A stretch of 64,000 bases of DNA, taken from assembly GCA_015680905.1 (NCBI GenBank), contig CM027377.1, positions 29,722,501-29,786,500 on the forward strand, written 5' to 3'. Below are positions 21,801-33,680 of this stretch, one piece after another. Under the pieces are notes generated by a model. That model was not told the origin of the DNA. It was given only the letters and a program-made list of their open reading frames with translations, and ran no database searches. Each line of letters starts with the position of its first letter. Positions within the stretch are counted from its first letter, which is position 1. Made by a program: the position numbers and the translations under genes. The stretch is from Coptis chinensis. Its lineage: Eukaryota > Streptophyta > Magnoliopsida > Ranunculales > Ranunculaceae.

Positions 21801-22666
21801 ATCATCACCTCCACTACCACCACCACCGTGCTATTAAGACCACTACCACCACCGCCAATTAAAGTAGTTTCCTAAAATCGATATTCTAATTATCAAAATT
21901 GATTTGAAATCGAAAATCAAACTATACGCTTATTTCAAATTAATCTATTCAAATTAAATGCAATGTAAAGTAGGGTTATATTTGTCAAATAACCATCTAT
22001 AAGATGTCATGTATTTGTTTTTTTCTATTTTTACAAGTACTTATAAGAGGAACTTAAAATGAAAAACAAACCACTTTATAAGACCATCTTATAAGACCCT
22101 CTTATAACACATGGTCTTATAAGACCCTCTTATAACTTAACCAAAAAACAAATAGCCCCTAAGTTGCCTATAGCTTTTTGTTAGTGGTTAGTGCCTATAC
22201 AGATTGAAGATGTGAAAATTCTATGAGATGAATGCTTCATGAAGTTAACCTTTGATTATAACTCTTTCACTTTTAACAATATGGCGCACTAGGAAAATAG
22301 AATTTGTGAAGATATACTGATATATGATTTATGACTTTGTTACAGTTTCAATTCTGTAAATTGTCTAAGGAAATTGACTGGTTATGGGTTGGTGTGTACG
22401 CGTTGAAGGGGATAATAGGCCATTTTGACCTACTTAATAGTACTAGAACAATTTTGAGATAGGATGAAAAAGTGGGTGTGTCATTGTGTATATCCAACAT
22501 ACTTATAAAGAGCAGCTGAGTCTACTCTTGTGAAGAGTTTTCAATGTAAAAACGTATTAAGAGAAAATAACATCACTTCTCAGAGTTAGGTGAAATTGTG
22601 GCAGTTCCTATCTTGTGGGATGTGCTTTGTGTCAAAGGTTCTTATTGACTTGATCCTTCTGACTAA

Positions 22667-23356
22667 GGGGTTGTTTGTTTTTTTTTAATTCACGATTCAG
22701 AGCCTCTTAAACTTAAGTTTTAAGTATTCAGAGGCTCAAAACTTGTTTGTTTTTTTAAGTAGTTTAAGCATTCAGTGGTACTTTTAGCATTCAAAGATTC
22801 AAAGACCAAAATTTCTTCCGAATCTTCAATTTAATACTTGAAACAAGAAAGTCCCTTCTTGCCCTTTCTTAAAAACCCAATCTTAAGAACCCATCTACTT
22901 TCCTACCTTGACTTTTATGGTTTCAAAATAAGTTCTTCAAAATTTGATGTTGGCGTCACGGGTTTTTTCATTTTTTTGGGTGAATGATATCCACTTTGTT
23001 AAAAATAGAATTACATATATATATTATGAAAATAAACAAAATATGAAAATAAACCGTTAAAATATATTTGTGAAAACATATTTTAAATAAATTTATTTAT
23101 CATTTATTTTTTTCGATAATCCATCTCTTCTCCTCAAATATAATATATATTTTGTTTAACAAGAAATCAAGTTAGTGTTTAAAATAGATAACATGAGTAA
23201 AATTGTCCGAATGATTTATATTCAAATTTCTTCAGAGCCGTGTTATTCTAACATAAAACAAACATGTTTTTAGAATTCAAGAATCAAAGATTTAGCATTC
23301 AGAGAATGAGCCATTCAACATTCAGCATTCATAGGCTCAGAAAAACAAACGACCCC
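22667..23356. mobile_element. PIF/Harbinger-like MITE C in the SCO1 intron
   Basis: Ends GGGGTTGTTTGTTTTT and AAAAACAAACGACCCC are inverted repeats, flanked by TAA at 22664-22666 and 23357-23359. Subterminal ATTCAGAGGCTC and GAGCC-ATTCA motifs are also mirrored. No coding capacity. Confidence 0.82.
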
Positions 23357-23958
23357 TAAGGCATGCTTGGATAATTTGTTGTCTAACTTGAGCTGAGGTG
23401 GTATCTTGGATTCTTGATATCTTTTCAGAAACTTCAATGATTGGGAATCAGATTTTATGCAGCGCCTTTTGTTGTATCTTGCTTTATAGCGAATCCTTTG
23501 AACTTAGATTGTTTGGAATTCCATTATTGACTGGCTGTTGTGGTCTACTAGTTTAGAAAATGCTCTGAAATGGTTCGAGAAGCCAGTGTACTCGCTGCCC
23601 TTATTTAGTTTGCTTCATGTGTGTAGTAGTTGTTGTTCGAACTTATAACAATGTCAGTATTCTGTTATTTGAGAGTGTCTCCAAGAGGGTTATGTGGTGA
23701 AAGAATACATTAAATTCATGTTTCAATCGAGTATATATGTACTGTTCTTTAATTTATAGACCTCTCTCTCTCTCTCTCTCAGTGAAGTTCTGAGGGAAGA
23801 TATACGTATCTTTATATTTCTGTCTGTAGCTTTATTGTTATTGTTAGTTATAGCATAAGTTGATCATGTCAATTGACATTCTTAAGTTTACAAAGGTTCT
23901 AACTATTTCTGCTGATGAACAATCTTTTCCACTAAAAACTTGTGAAAAATATTTGCAG
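23357..23958. other. End of the last SCO1 intron
   Basis: Ordinary AT-rich intron sequence with a CT-dinucleotide run at 23761-23781. It ends ATTTGCAG before the last exon. I see no gene in it. Confidence 0.6.
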
Positions 23959-24314
23959 GTACTTGATGGACCCGAACATGGAGTACGTAAAATTTTTCGG
24001 GAAGAATCATGATGTGGATTCACTCGGTGAAGGGATAATACATGAGATAAAACAGTATAAGAAGTAGAATTACAATCATTCAGCTTGACTCGTCTTTCAA
24101 TTTTGTTTACAACATTATTCTGGGCATTCAGAGTTTAATCTAGTTCAAGGATCATCTTCACGATAATTTGTTTTGACTTATGATGGGAACAAATGTTATA
24201 GATAAAGGAATGAATCTATATGGTTGAGCTCAATGAAGAATTTATGGATCGGATGAAATGTAACATTAACATAACCTTTGGAATAACTATAGTACAAGCA
24301 TCAGCCTTGATTAC

Positions 24315-24902
24315 TAGAGAAAAAAAGGACGTTTTTCTCTTCGGTGTGAAGGGCGCGACCTACGCTCGATTTATATCTGGACAAGGCGCGTGGCGCACTC
24401 ATGTCTTTGGCGACTTCCAGGCGCTTAAGCGTAACCCGCGCTCGATTTTGCCTGGCCAAGGGTGCAACCTGCGCTCCACCATATTTCAGCTTGAAAACAC
24501 TGTTTCGGAAGTTTTTTCTAAAACAGTATAAATATAGGTTTTTTCTGTAGAAACGTAATCTAACCAAAAGATAGAAAGAGAGAGATTGTAAGAGAGAAAT
24601 TCTTAGTGAGTTGAGTGTTCATTCTTTATGAGTGAATTGAGAGCTTTTGTAATATGTTACTACGGATATCTAGTAAAGCTTGGATCTCGCCAGTGTGGAT
24701 GTAGGTAAATTGTCGAACCATGATATATCCTTGTCTTGTGGTTGGTTCATTTTTAGCATTAATTGTTTTACTTTATATGCTTGTTTGTTTGACATTGAGA
24801 AGTGTTGGGATTACTTTGGAGGGTGTTGAAGTCTTGTCTAGTGTGTATGATTGATCTATTTGTTGTGGGTAACGTTGTTTCCGCATTGTCCTATTCACAA
24901 CA
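24315..24902 (+). repeat. 5' LTR of the Copia element
   Basis: Starts TAGAGAAAAAA, ends TATTCACAACA. A TATA-like CAGTATAAATATAGG lies at 24524-24538, and short GAGAGAGATTGTAAGAGA sequence follows, as in LTR promoters. The TA start in both copies departs from the usual TG. Confidence 0.9.
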
Positions 24903-25053
24903 ATTAGTATCAGAGCGAGGTATACGACCTAGGAGTTTGAGTTTTGGTAAATAACCATAGTGCTCAAAATTTGGGTAGACAAGGTGTTCGATAAAATTTA
25001 TGAATGAGATATTTTTTGGGTTATTGTGTGTGACTTGAAAAAAAGCTCCCAAG

Positions 25054-27060
25054 ATGTTAAATGCTAGATTTAAAGTAGAGAAGTTTGATAAAGAAACAAA
25101 AGAAAAGATGGCGAGGGTGATGTCGAATGAGCTGACTTCCACAAGCAAGTGGAAAGGTAGTTCGAAGAAGCCTTTAAAACATGTACGGTGCTACAATTAC
25201 AAGGAAAATGGGCATTATCTATGTGATTGCCCTAGCCCGAAAAAGATTAACAAGATGAGTGGTAAGTTTGAGAATGAGGATGTTAGTGAAGCAAGTTTTG
25301 CTTCCGGCTTCGATGGAGATGATGTAAGTCTTTCGATGTCTACACAAGACGACCACATGACCGATACGTGGATTATTGATTCCGGGTATTCCTACCACAT
25401 GTGTCCAAATAGGAAGTGGTTTGCTACCTATGAGAACTTGAGTGGAGGTTCCGTTTTGATGGGTAATGATGTTGCTTGTAAGACGGTAGGAATTGGAACT
25501 ATACGAGTTAAGATGCATGATGGTGTAGTGAGGACTTTAACCGATGTGAGGCATGTTCCTGAGCTAAAGAATAACCTTATTTCTCTTAGTACCTTGGATT
25601 CCAAATGCCACAATTTTGTGGGAAATGGTGGAGTCCTAAAGATCCTTAGTGGCTCTTTAGTCATTATGAAAGGTCAAAGACATGGAAACTTATATACTTT
25701 GTTGGGTAGTACAGTGATAGGTGATGTGCAGTGGGTACATGTAGTGATGATTCTGAGTGCACAAAATTGTGGCATATGCGCCTTGGGCATATGAGCCAAA
25801 AGATTATTGTCGAGTTGTGCTTTGGGGTTACCGAAAGACTTGGAGAAACCAAGTATGGAATTCTGCGAGCATTGTGTCTATGGCAAGCAGTGCAGAGTCA
25901 AGTTCGGTACAAGCAAGCACAAGATGAGAGGCATCCTAGATTATGTGCATACAGATGTTTGGGGACCTTCTAGAGTGGTTTCTAAGGGAGGTAACCAGTA
26001 TTATGTCTCTTAGATCGATGATTATACATGCTATGTGTGGGTATATATCTTGAAGTCCAAGGATGAAGTTTTTGAGACATTTAAGAAGTGGAAGGCAAGG
26101 GTTAAGAATCGCACAGATAGGAAGGTGAAGACTCTACGGTCTGACAATGATACTGAGTATACCTATAGGCCTTTCCAATAGTTTTGTGCGCAACAGGGAA
26201 TTGCCAGACACTAGACAGTGAGGGGCACGCCGCAGCAGAATAGGTTAGCAGAGAGAATGAATCGCACGTTGCTTGAGAAAGATAGGTGTTTGTTTTCCAA
26301 TGCCAATCTTGACAAAGAGTTCTGGGCAGATGCAATGGCCATGGCGTGCTACTTGTATAATATATCACCAGTTCTGGCGATAGACTACAAGACACCTTAT
26401 GAGGTGTGGATAGGGAAACCAACTGATTATGGTACTTTGCGCGTGTTTGGATATAGTGCTTACTACCATATGAAGGATAGTAAACTTGATTCTAAAGCTA
26501 ATAAAGCTATATTCTTAGGCTATGCAAAAGGAAGAAAGGGATACGGATTGTCGTGTCTTGAGAACCACAATTTCCTGGTCAGCAGTGAAGTTACCTTTAA
26601 TGAGACTTCGGTGCTACATTTTAGCAGGCCGGAGAAGGCTGGAAATAGTGGTGATTCTATAGAATCTCAAGTGATTAAGATAGAAACGTCTGATGATGCT
26701 AAAGAGAGTGAGGTTCTTAGTGAAAAAACTATTTAACAAGAAGTATAGTTACAACAACCTGAGCAGCAAGCTTTGGCTAAATAAAAGCCAAAGAGAAGTG
26801 TGAAACAAGTTATGAAGTACGGACATGATAAGCCAATGGAGCATTATGGTCAGCCGGACCCGGTTGCCTACGCACTGAATATTGAAGATGATGAGTCAGA
26901 TAGCTTCAAAAAAGCTGTTAGAGATGCTCATTACAAAGATTGGTCGGTGGATATGCAGAAAATGGTGGAGGCTATTGACAAGTTTTGTACTTAGGAATTT
27001 GTTTCATTGCCTAAGGGCAAAAAGGCTTTGGGTTGTAGAAGGTTCTCTATGGAGTTGAGT
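25054..27060 (+). pseudogene. Copia gag-pol remnant
   Basis: The frame from 25054 has a damaged CCHC knuckle (CYNYKENGHYLCDC, second Cys now Tyr), then protease with TWIIDSGYSYHMC (the DSG active site). After frameshifts come LWHMRLGHMSQ (integrase entry), HTDVWGPSRV, VKTLRSDND and RGTPQQNRLAERMNRTLLEK, which are integrase core motifs, and a C-terminal LRVFGYSAYYH region. Stops occur near 26013, 26180 and 26213. The start of the reverse transcriptase region (DWSVDMQKMVEAI) is visible before homology ends near 27060. Not functional. Confidence 0.88.
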
Positions 27061-27129
27061 TCCAACATTGGTTAGAAGTACTCCACAAATGGTGGAGGCT
27101 CATGCATTGTTGATTGATGCTTTTCGTAG

Positions 27130-27360
27130 GCATGGCCCTTTGTGGGCGTGATTGCTCTTTGTGAGCATGACTCTCTGTGAAGATAGCTCTTTGTGGGCAT
27201 GACTCTTTGTGGGTGGCTCTTCGTGAGCAAGACACTCTTTGTGGGTAGCTCTTCGTGAGCAAGACACTCTTTGTGGGTGGCTCCTCGTGAGCATGACACT
27301 CTTTGTGGGTGGTTATTCGTGAGCAAGACACTCTTTGTGGGTGGCCTTTTGTGGGCATGG
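27130..27360. repeat. 32-bp minisatellite inside the Copia element
   Basis: GACACTCTTTGTGGGTGGCT plus TCTTCGTGAGCAA repeats with an exact 32-bp period (27231, 27263, 27295 and 27327), with decayed units upstream. Because 32 is not a multiple of 3, all three minus-strand frames give similar HKECLAHEE-like peptides; these are not genes. Confidence 0.93.
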
Positions 27361-27459
27361 CCCTTCAGGGCGGTTGACTGCGAGTTCTGGATGGATGTGT
27401 TCTTGCTGGATGTGTTCGGCTCGGTTTTATGTGTTAAAACCTCACCGAGATGGAGAATA

Positions 27460-28047
27460 TAGAGAAAAAATGATGTTTTTTCTCTTTGGTGTGAAGGGTG
27501 CGACCTGCGCTCGATTTATACCTGGACAAGGCGCGTGGCGCGCTCATGTCTTTGGCGACCTCCAGGCGCTTAAGCGCAACCCGTGCTCGATTTTGCCTGG
27601 CCGAGGGCGCGACTCGCGCTCCACCGTATTTCAACTTGAAAACATTGTTTCAGAAGTTTTTTCTGAAACAGTATAAATATAGGTTTTTTATGTAGAAACC
27701 TAATCTAACCAAAAGATAGAAAGAGAGAGATTGTAAGAGAAAAATTCTTAGTGAGTTGAGTGTTCATTCTTTGTGAGTGAATTGAGAGCTATTGTAATCT
27801 GTTACTCCGGACATCTAGTAAAGCTTGGATCTCGCCAGTGTGAACGCAGACAAATTGTCGAACCACGATATATCCTTGTCTTGTGGTTGGTTCTTTTTTA
27901 GCATTAATTGTTTTTCTTTATATGCTTATTTGTTTGACATTGAGAAGTGTTGGGATTACTTTGGAGGGTGTTGAAGTCTTGTCTAGTGTGTAGGATTGAT
28001 CTATTTGTTGTGGGTAACATTGTTTTCGCATTGTCATATTCACAACA
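27460..28047 (+). repeat. 3' LTR of the Copia element
   Basis: This copy has the same length (588 bp) as the 5' LTR and clearly matches it throughout. It is preceded by purine-rich GAGATGGAGAA and followed by the ATTAC target duplicate. Confidence 0.93.
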
Positions 28048-28299
28048 ATTACAAAGCAAATTGCGTGGTTATTTTGTTGCATGTTTTTACGCCAGGAAAC
28101 TACTAGAACAACATGGAGAAACTCTCCCGGACAGATCGGCGGAGAAAGTAATTCATAAGGACATTTTTTTTAATCACTCCTAAGTACTGGATAGATGAAA
28201 GGTCAAGTATACCTTCGACACGAAATTAAAAACGCCTTGGGTAGATAAAATGTCAAGTATACCCGTAATGCGAAATAATAAGAGGCCCTATCCAATCGA

Positions 28300-28840
28300 A
28301 ACGACTCGGTATATATAGTATAAACAATCATTGTACATATCTATTTAGTGTATGAACAATCATTATTTATATCTCATTATAAGCTATGAGCAATCACTGT
28401 ATAAATAATCATTGTGCATATCTATTTGGGGTTTGAACATTCATTGTTCATACCTATCTGGGGTATGAACAATCACTGTTCATACCTTAAGATAATATAT
28501 GATCGGTGCGAACACCTATTAGAGTATGATTGATTGTTCATACTTTAACATGAGTGTTTAATATATGATCGGTACGCGATTGTTATTAGAGTATGATTTG
28601 TTCATTTGTGAACACTCATTGTTCGCCTTTTGTTCATTTGTATAATATAATGATTATTAGTAAGAACCTCTATTGGAGTATGAACAATCGTGTTCTTACT
28701 GATAATTGTTGATAGTGTTCATACCTCAACATAATAATGTATGATCAGTAAAAACACTTATTTGGAGTATGAACAATCAATATTCATATATCAACATAAG
28801 GTATGAACACTTATTGTTCATAGCAAAACGACTGAAAATG
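28300..28840. repeat. Field of short hairpin-forming repeats
   Basis: Variants of TATGAACAATCACTGTTCAT recur about every 40-60 bp, often with TATGAACA and TGTTCATA arms around a 4-5 nt loop, interspersed with ATATATGATCGGT and CAACATAA. Units vary too much for a simple satellite. No gene is visible in 28053-29265. Confidence 0.8.
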
Positions 28841-29265
28841 TAAAATCAGAAAATATTTATTTCAAATCCAGACTATTTGTCTTTACGAGCAATTTTCATT
28901 TGAAAACTGATTTTCCAGGTTATTTACATCCGAAAATTATCCTTGAGAGTGATTTAAAAAAACATTAGTTGTGTTATTGCGAGTGATTTTCAATGACAAA
29001 TGGGTTTTCACTTGAAAATTGGTTTTGTGGGTTATTTAGATCCGAAAATTGTGTTTGAGAGTGATTTGCGAGTGGCAAACGGCCTTGGGACCAATTAACG
29101 AAGCCGGTATGTTTCTTGTCCAAAAAACCACCCGATATCTCAGGACAACTAAATTTCATGATACTCGGAGGGGTAAAAAGGACAAAACACCAACCCTACT
29201 GAAGAAGGAAGAACCCCTCTAAAACCCTTGATCATTTCTTTTCTCTTCTTGTTTTAAAAAAAAAA

Positions 29266-32200
29266 ATGGAGAGCAGCAAGAATAATAATAATAATAGAGA
29301 GGAAGAAGAGATGATGTCATCCACAAAGCAAGTCCAAGTCCGTTTTATAACAAAACTAAAATCCCCTCTTAAAATCCCATCAACATCAATTGCTATTCCT
29401 TCTAAATCAACTAGACTCGATCTTTCTACTATTGTCAATGACTTCATCAAATCCGGTAAATTTTTTCTTTCTTTCTTTAGTTTTTAAACAATCTTCAAAT
29501 TATTACTAAAGTTTAAATCTTTTATTACTGTTAGGTAATAATTCTCATTGGGAAAGACTACCTTTTGATTTTCTAATCGATGGCGAACTTGTTCGGATGG
29601 AACTTGAACACTTTCTTCTTGCTAAGGGCATTTCCGCTGTAATTTATCATTTAATTGTTTTTTTTTTTTTTTTTTCTAATTGGGATATTTTCTAATTATT
29701 TTTTTATATGTTACAGGAGAAAATACTTGAAGTTGAGTATATAAAAGCTGCTGTCCCTAGGAAACAGGAAGACCCTTGTTTACATGATGATTGGGTCAGT
29801 GCGGTCAACGGTAGTAATCCTAGGTAACTCTACATACATACATACATCTCGCATTGGTGGTATATGATAGCAGTAATGTGATTCCAATATATTTGCCAGT
29901 CTTGCACTTTTTTCATTTCAACGAATTTTCTTAAAAAGTTGCACTGACACATCCTCTGTCAGGTTCATCTTCACTGGGAGCTACGACAGTTTTGCAAGGT
30001 ATTTACTATATTATTTGAAGCTGCTCTTATGTCTTTCTAATTTTTTTAATGGCTAGTTGTATCATCTGGGGCAAGTTCAAATCGTGAGAGATTATCAATG
30101 TGTTATTTCTCTTTTTGCTAGAGTATGGAAATCTGATGGATTGTGTACACATGTATTGGAGGGGCACAAGGATGCTATTACTTCTGTTTCTCTTGTCAAT
30201 TCGAAAGGTACACAGGAGAGAGATTTATTATTTCATACTTGGAAATCTCTTAAGTGACATTGGCGCAAGTATGTCCTATAGGCATCATCGTTCTTGTTTT
30301 ACTATCCTGGCCAATCCGTAAAAAGTTGCAATGGATTTGTATTAGTTCACACAATTTGTAATTGGCTTGGAAATGATTTACTTCCGCAGGTGTGGAGAGT
30401 GACACCAGCTTACATATAGCTACTGCTTCCAAGGATCGCACTGTGAGGCTATGGAAGGTATATATAAGAAGCTAGTGCTCTTGATTCATGTTTTAAAACT
30501 TTAGTAGTTCTGCTACGTATCTATTGTTTGGCCTGACAGTTTGATGCGGAGGAACACTATAATCAACCACGGAAGATTACAGCTTATAAAGTTCTGAAAG
30601 GGCATACGGCAGCTGTGCACAGTGTTGTCTCACATCCTTCTGGTGATATGGTAGCTTTCCTCTCTTTTACCCCAAGTCTGAGGGTTAATGTGCTTGAAAT
30701 TCGACAGACACTCTAAGCCCAAGGTGTTTGTTGTTTCCAATGCAATCACTTAGGTATGTTCAGGTTCGTGGGACAGCACCATCAATTTGTGGAGGACAAA
30801 TGATTCAGAGGCAGAAGGTGATTTAGCCTCCATTAAGAAGAGAAAAGTGGGAACTGATGCTAAAGAATCTCAGTTGGAGGTATTGTTTCTTCCACTTTCC
30901 CAGAGTAGTTATCCTGGTCTAGCTAATATTCATCATTATTATACAGACACGGTAACCCCTTTATGTGTAGTTTAAACAACTTTCTAGGATCTCTTAATTA
31001 TCCTGCCATTTTGTTGATTAAAAGATGTATGTGTGTATTCCGCCCCCCCTAATGTGTCTCCTTTACCGTTGAACTTTATTCGTACGCGGCCAAATCATTA
31101 TTTATGTTGAAACTAAATGAGAACAAATTAGTATATGTTTTTTTTTGTACTCCTTAAAAGTAGAATTATCGTAATAAAAGCAAAACAGGAAAAGAAAATC
31201 TGATGCGATGCATCTAAGGGTGTAATGTTTTTCGGTCATCTATTTTATGCCTAATAAAATATGGAGGCCGGGATTAATTGGAGTTTAGGGTTATAGGAGT
31301 TTCTATATTGGTGGTGTCTTGAATAGCAAGACAACTAAGTCTATAAAAGAGTCTTTTGTAATAGAGAACATTCTTAGTTGACTTTATGTTAATGAAAAGA
31401 TTGAAAAAAAATGAACTTATAGGTTGTGATGCATAGGTTGATTGGTACAACAATTTGGGTGGTGACTGGCAAGTCCCGACTCATGTTGTGTCAACACTGA
31501 TTCAACAGATTTGCCATTCATATCTGTAAGAAATCAGAAGATCCTCAAATTGAAAGAAAAAAAAGCGATCTTTTGTGCTCAAGCACGTTCGAATTAACAG
31601 AGGAAGGGGCAAAGATCCAGGGTTTATATAATAACGAAGAAACCTTGTTATGTATGCTGAGTTGCTGACGTAAGACAACTTAAAAATGGGTTGTCAGTAA
31701 TAAATGGGGCCAGTCTTGAAACAAACAATGTGGACTTGACCTTTCTGGAATGGGTGTTTAAAATTCTAAATTAGTAATAACTGTTTCAGTGCCCAATGGG
31801 CTTTGTCCTGTGATGCATGGGTACGACTAAGGTTCTAACTGCGATTTTTAACTGTCAAAGAAATCTTTTTCTATGAAAACATTATAAATCCAAATGCAAT
31901 ACCGCATCCACATTCCAGGCTTGTGTTAACACTATGCGTTTTTTTAGTTACATTTCTATTTTTAAGACCTTGCCGTGTCAATACTTTTGTACTGATGTCC
32001 AAATCCGACACTCGTACCTGTACCCATGCAACACAACTTTTAAGGTTCTCTTTTAAAAACTAGGGTTCTTTCTAATTAATGTGTAGATCCGATTAATTGT
32101 TGCTTCTGCCGATTATATCTACACCAAAACCAGTACAGCCAATCAGAAATCACTAACACTCTATCCTGTATTTAAAAAATGCATTTTTTACCACTTAGTA

Positions 32201-33680
32201 ACAAAGAACTCAAAAGGGCAATCTCTAAACTCTTTCAAGAATTAAGTCCACAATGTATCACTTTATTTTCTTTTTTCTTTCTTTTCTTTTTTGGTGAGAG
32301 AAAATTCTTAAATGATAATATGACTTGCATTAAATGCAGTGTTTTATGGCTTGAACCAGCTCAATAGTTGTTTTATGGCTTTTTAGGGTGAGGCTGTATC
32401 GACATTTGTGGGGCATACACAGTGTGTATCCTCGGTTGTCTGGCCAGAATGTGAAGACATCTATTCTGCATCATGGGATCATTCGATTAGAAGATGGGAC
32501 ATTGAAACAGGGAAAGATACATTGAATGTGGTACGTAATAATTTTAAGTTTTGACTTTACATCTCAAAACACTCGTCAACTTTGGAAATGTTGTGTGGTA
32601 AGCGAAAGGGCATGTATAAGTGTATAACAGAGGTTATCTCTTCTAGTATTGATATTGGAGTGCGGGGTATAAATCCAATCTGGTTCTTTCTAGTTTGTAG
32701 CTGGGTTGGTCTTTAATGCCATTGCACATCCTGGAATACATGGATTTGAAGGGGGAATGCAGTCTGCAGGTTATGACAGTACATATATTCATGGCTTATC
32801 AAATTGCTGGACTTTAAACCCACTTTCTGCATGGTCTATTAAACCTCCCTATATCACAATTATGTTAGGATTATCTTGATAGAAGTGTTTGATTAGTTTT
32901 CTTGGGTTGATTTTCACTCCAAGAAAAATATCTTAAGCCTTGCCCTGTAGTCAAGTTGGTCAATTTGGCACCGTAGTCCTCAGTGTATTGGGTTAAACTA
33001 TTAGGATTTACCTTTATGTTTATGAAATTTTATATATTATGTTTTAAAGTTATCCTCACCCACTTCTAGTTCACTGGGAAAGTTCTCAACTGCGTTGATG
33101 TTGGAGGTGAAGGCTCTTCACTCATTGCTGCTGGTGGTTCTGATCCTGTTTTAAGGATATGGGATCCACGCAGACCAGGTAAATGCTGAACGAAGTGTTT
33201 AGCATATATAGTCTCTATGTATATGTTGCTAACTCTTCACTGATCTCCACAGGAAATGTAGCTCCTACTTTTCAGTTCTCGTCTCATTCCTCTTGGATCA
33301 TGGCTTGCAAGTGGCACAAGAAATCGTGGTTTCATTTACTTTCTGCATCTTATGATGGGAAAGTTATGTTATGGGATCTACGAACTGCGGTATTCTCTTC
33401 TCTTCTATATTTGATTCACAATGTGTTGTGTTATTTTGATGGATGTGAACTTGAGATTGATCAAATGCCTTTTGACAGTGGCCATTGGCTGTAATAGATT
33501 CACACAAAGATAAGGTATCTATTCCCCCCCCCGTCTCTATTATGGACCTCTTCTGTATGAGTGAATTACTAACTACAGTAAACACAGGTACTATGTGCTG
33601 ATTGGTGGAAAGATGATTGTGTGATCAGTGGTGGGGCAGACTTGGAGCTTTGCATATCTTCCGGAATATCTGTTCTGTGA
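29266..33680 (+). CDS. WDR12: Ribosome biogenesis protein WDR12
   Basis: WDR12 works with PES1/Pescadillo and BOP1 in 27S/32S pre-rRNA processing and 60S assembly in the nucleolus. Exons: 29266-29455, 29535-29638, 29717-29823, 29963-29998, 30122-30207, 30390-30457, 30540-30650, 30754-30879, 32387-32530, 33070-33178, 33253-33389, 33479-33514, 33588-33680, all GT-AG, giving 1347 nt and 448 residues, the size usual for this family. An NLE domain (QVRFITKLKSPLKIPST, about residues 22-90) precedes a seven-bladed WD40 propeller with repeats such as DRTVRLW, GSWDSTINLW, ASWDHSIRRW, GSDPVLRIW and ASYDGKVMLW. A putative nuclear signal, KKRK, lies in the long loop after blade 3. The start is the first ATG after an A-run and precedes an Asn/Glu-rich N-terminus. 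The protein ends SSGISVL. SKI3 follows on the same strand. Confidence 0.95.
30880..32386 (+). other. 1.5-kb intron of WDR12
   Basis: This intron is much longer than the others in the gene. A middle part (about 31260-31700) resembles retroelement leader sequence (CTATAAAAGAGTC at 31331, then a stretch with an A-run), but no paired ends were found. A 7-residue C-run occurs near 31043. Confidence 0.4.

Larger units (their letters stand above)
14679..22159. mobile_element. PIF/Harbinger-like element B, interrupted by an LTR element
   Basis: Left end GGGGTCATTTGTTTTTG and right end AAAAACAAATAGCCCC form terminal inverted repeats, flanked by TAA at 14676-14678 and 22160-22162. Subterminal CTTATAAGA-type motifs occur at both ends (14690-15020 and 22070-22135). 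Removing the 6.05-kb Gypsy insertion leaves about 1.4 kb, much of it a CAC-rich array. No transposase is visible. Confidence 0.75.
12415..24067 (+). pseudogene. HCC1: SCO1/HCC1 mitochondrial copper chaperone, broken copy
   Basis: SCO1 delivers copper to the CuA centre of cytochrome c oxidase subunit 2 at the inner mitochondrial membrane. Exon pieces: about 12415-12568 (linker, frame damaged), 12617-12707 (membrane anchor ending YYYDKEKKRHIEG), about 12854-12994 ([15 protein letters not shown] to [10 protein letters not shown], with the copper-binding CxxxC), 13097-13186 ([20 protein letters not shown]), 13283-13415 ([16 protein letters not shown] to YLVDHSII, with the ligand His) and 23959-24067 (YLMDPNMEYVKFFGKNHD to the stop). 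Lesions: the anchor Trp codon is TAG; about 15 residues after CPDIC (PDEL and following) are missing, with only about 100 bp of unrelated DNA there; exon 1 is frameshifted. Splice sites of the later exons remain intact, so decay is recent or partial. The last intron is 10,543 bp and full of transposons. Confidence 0.88.
24315..28047 (+). mobile_element. Ty1/Copia LTR retrotransposon with internal deletion
   Basis: Two 588-bp LTRs (24315-24902 and 27460-28047) are flanked by an exact 5-bp target duplication ATTAC (24310-24314 and 28048-28052). A primer-binding site, TTAGTATCAGAGC, one base off the initiator tRNA-Met type, starts at 24905. Internal DNA is only 2.56 kb. Gag is cut down to its zinc knuckle, protease and integrase are present but broken, and reverse transcriptase/RNase H is replaced by a 32-bp tandem array. 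It lies about 250 bp downstream of the SCO1 stop codon, probably in the former 3' flank. Confidence 0.93.

Noticed and set aside
25219..25852. Three minus-strand ORFs opposite Copia gag-pol
   Set aside because: Antisense shadows of the protease and integrase coding region.
27047..27358. Three overlapping repetitive minus-strand ORFs (HKECLAHEE-like)
   Set aside because: A 32-bp minisatellite gives the same peptide in all frames; there is no start context or family.
28300..28840. Possible CRISPR-like array of short palindromes
   Set aside because: Plant nuclear DNA; unit and spacer lengths are irregular and the spacers are themselves related.
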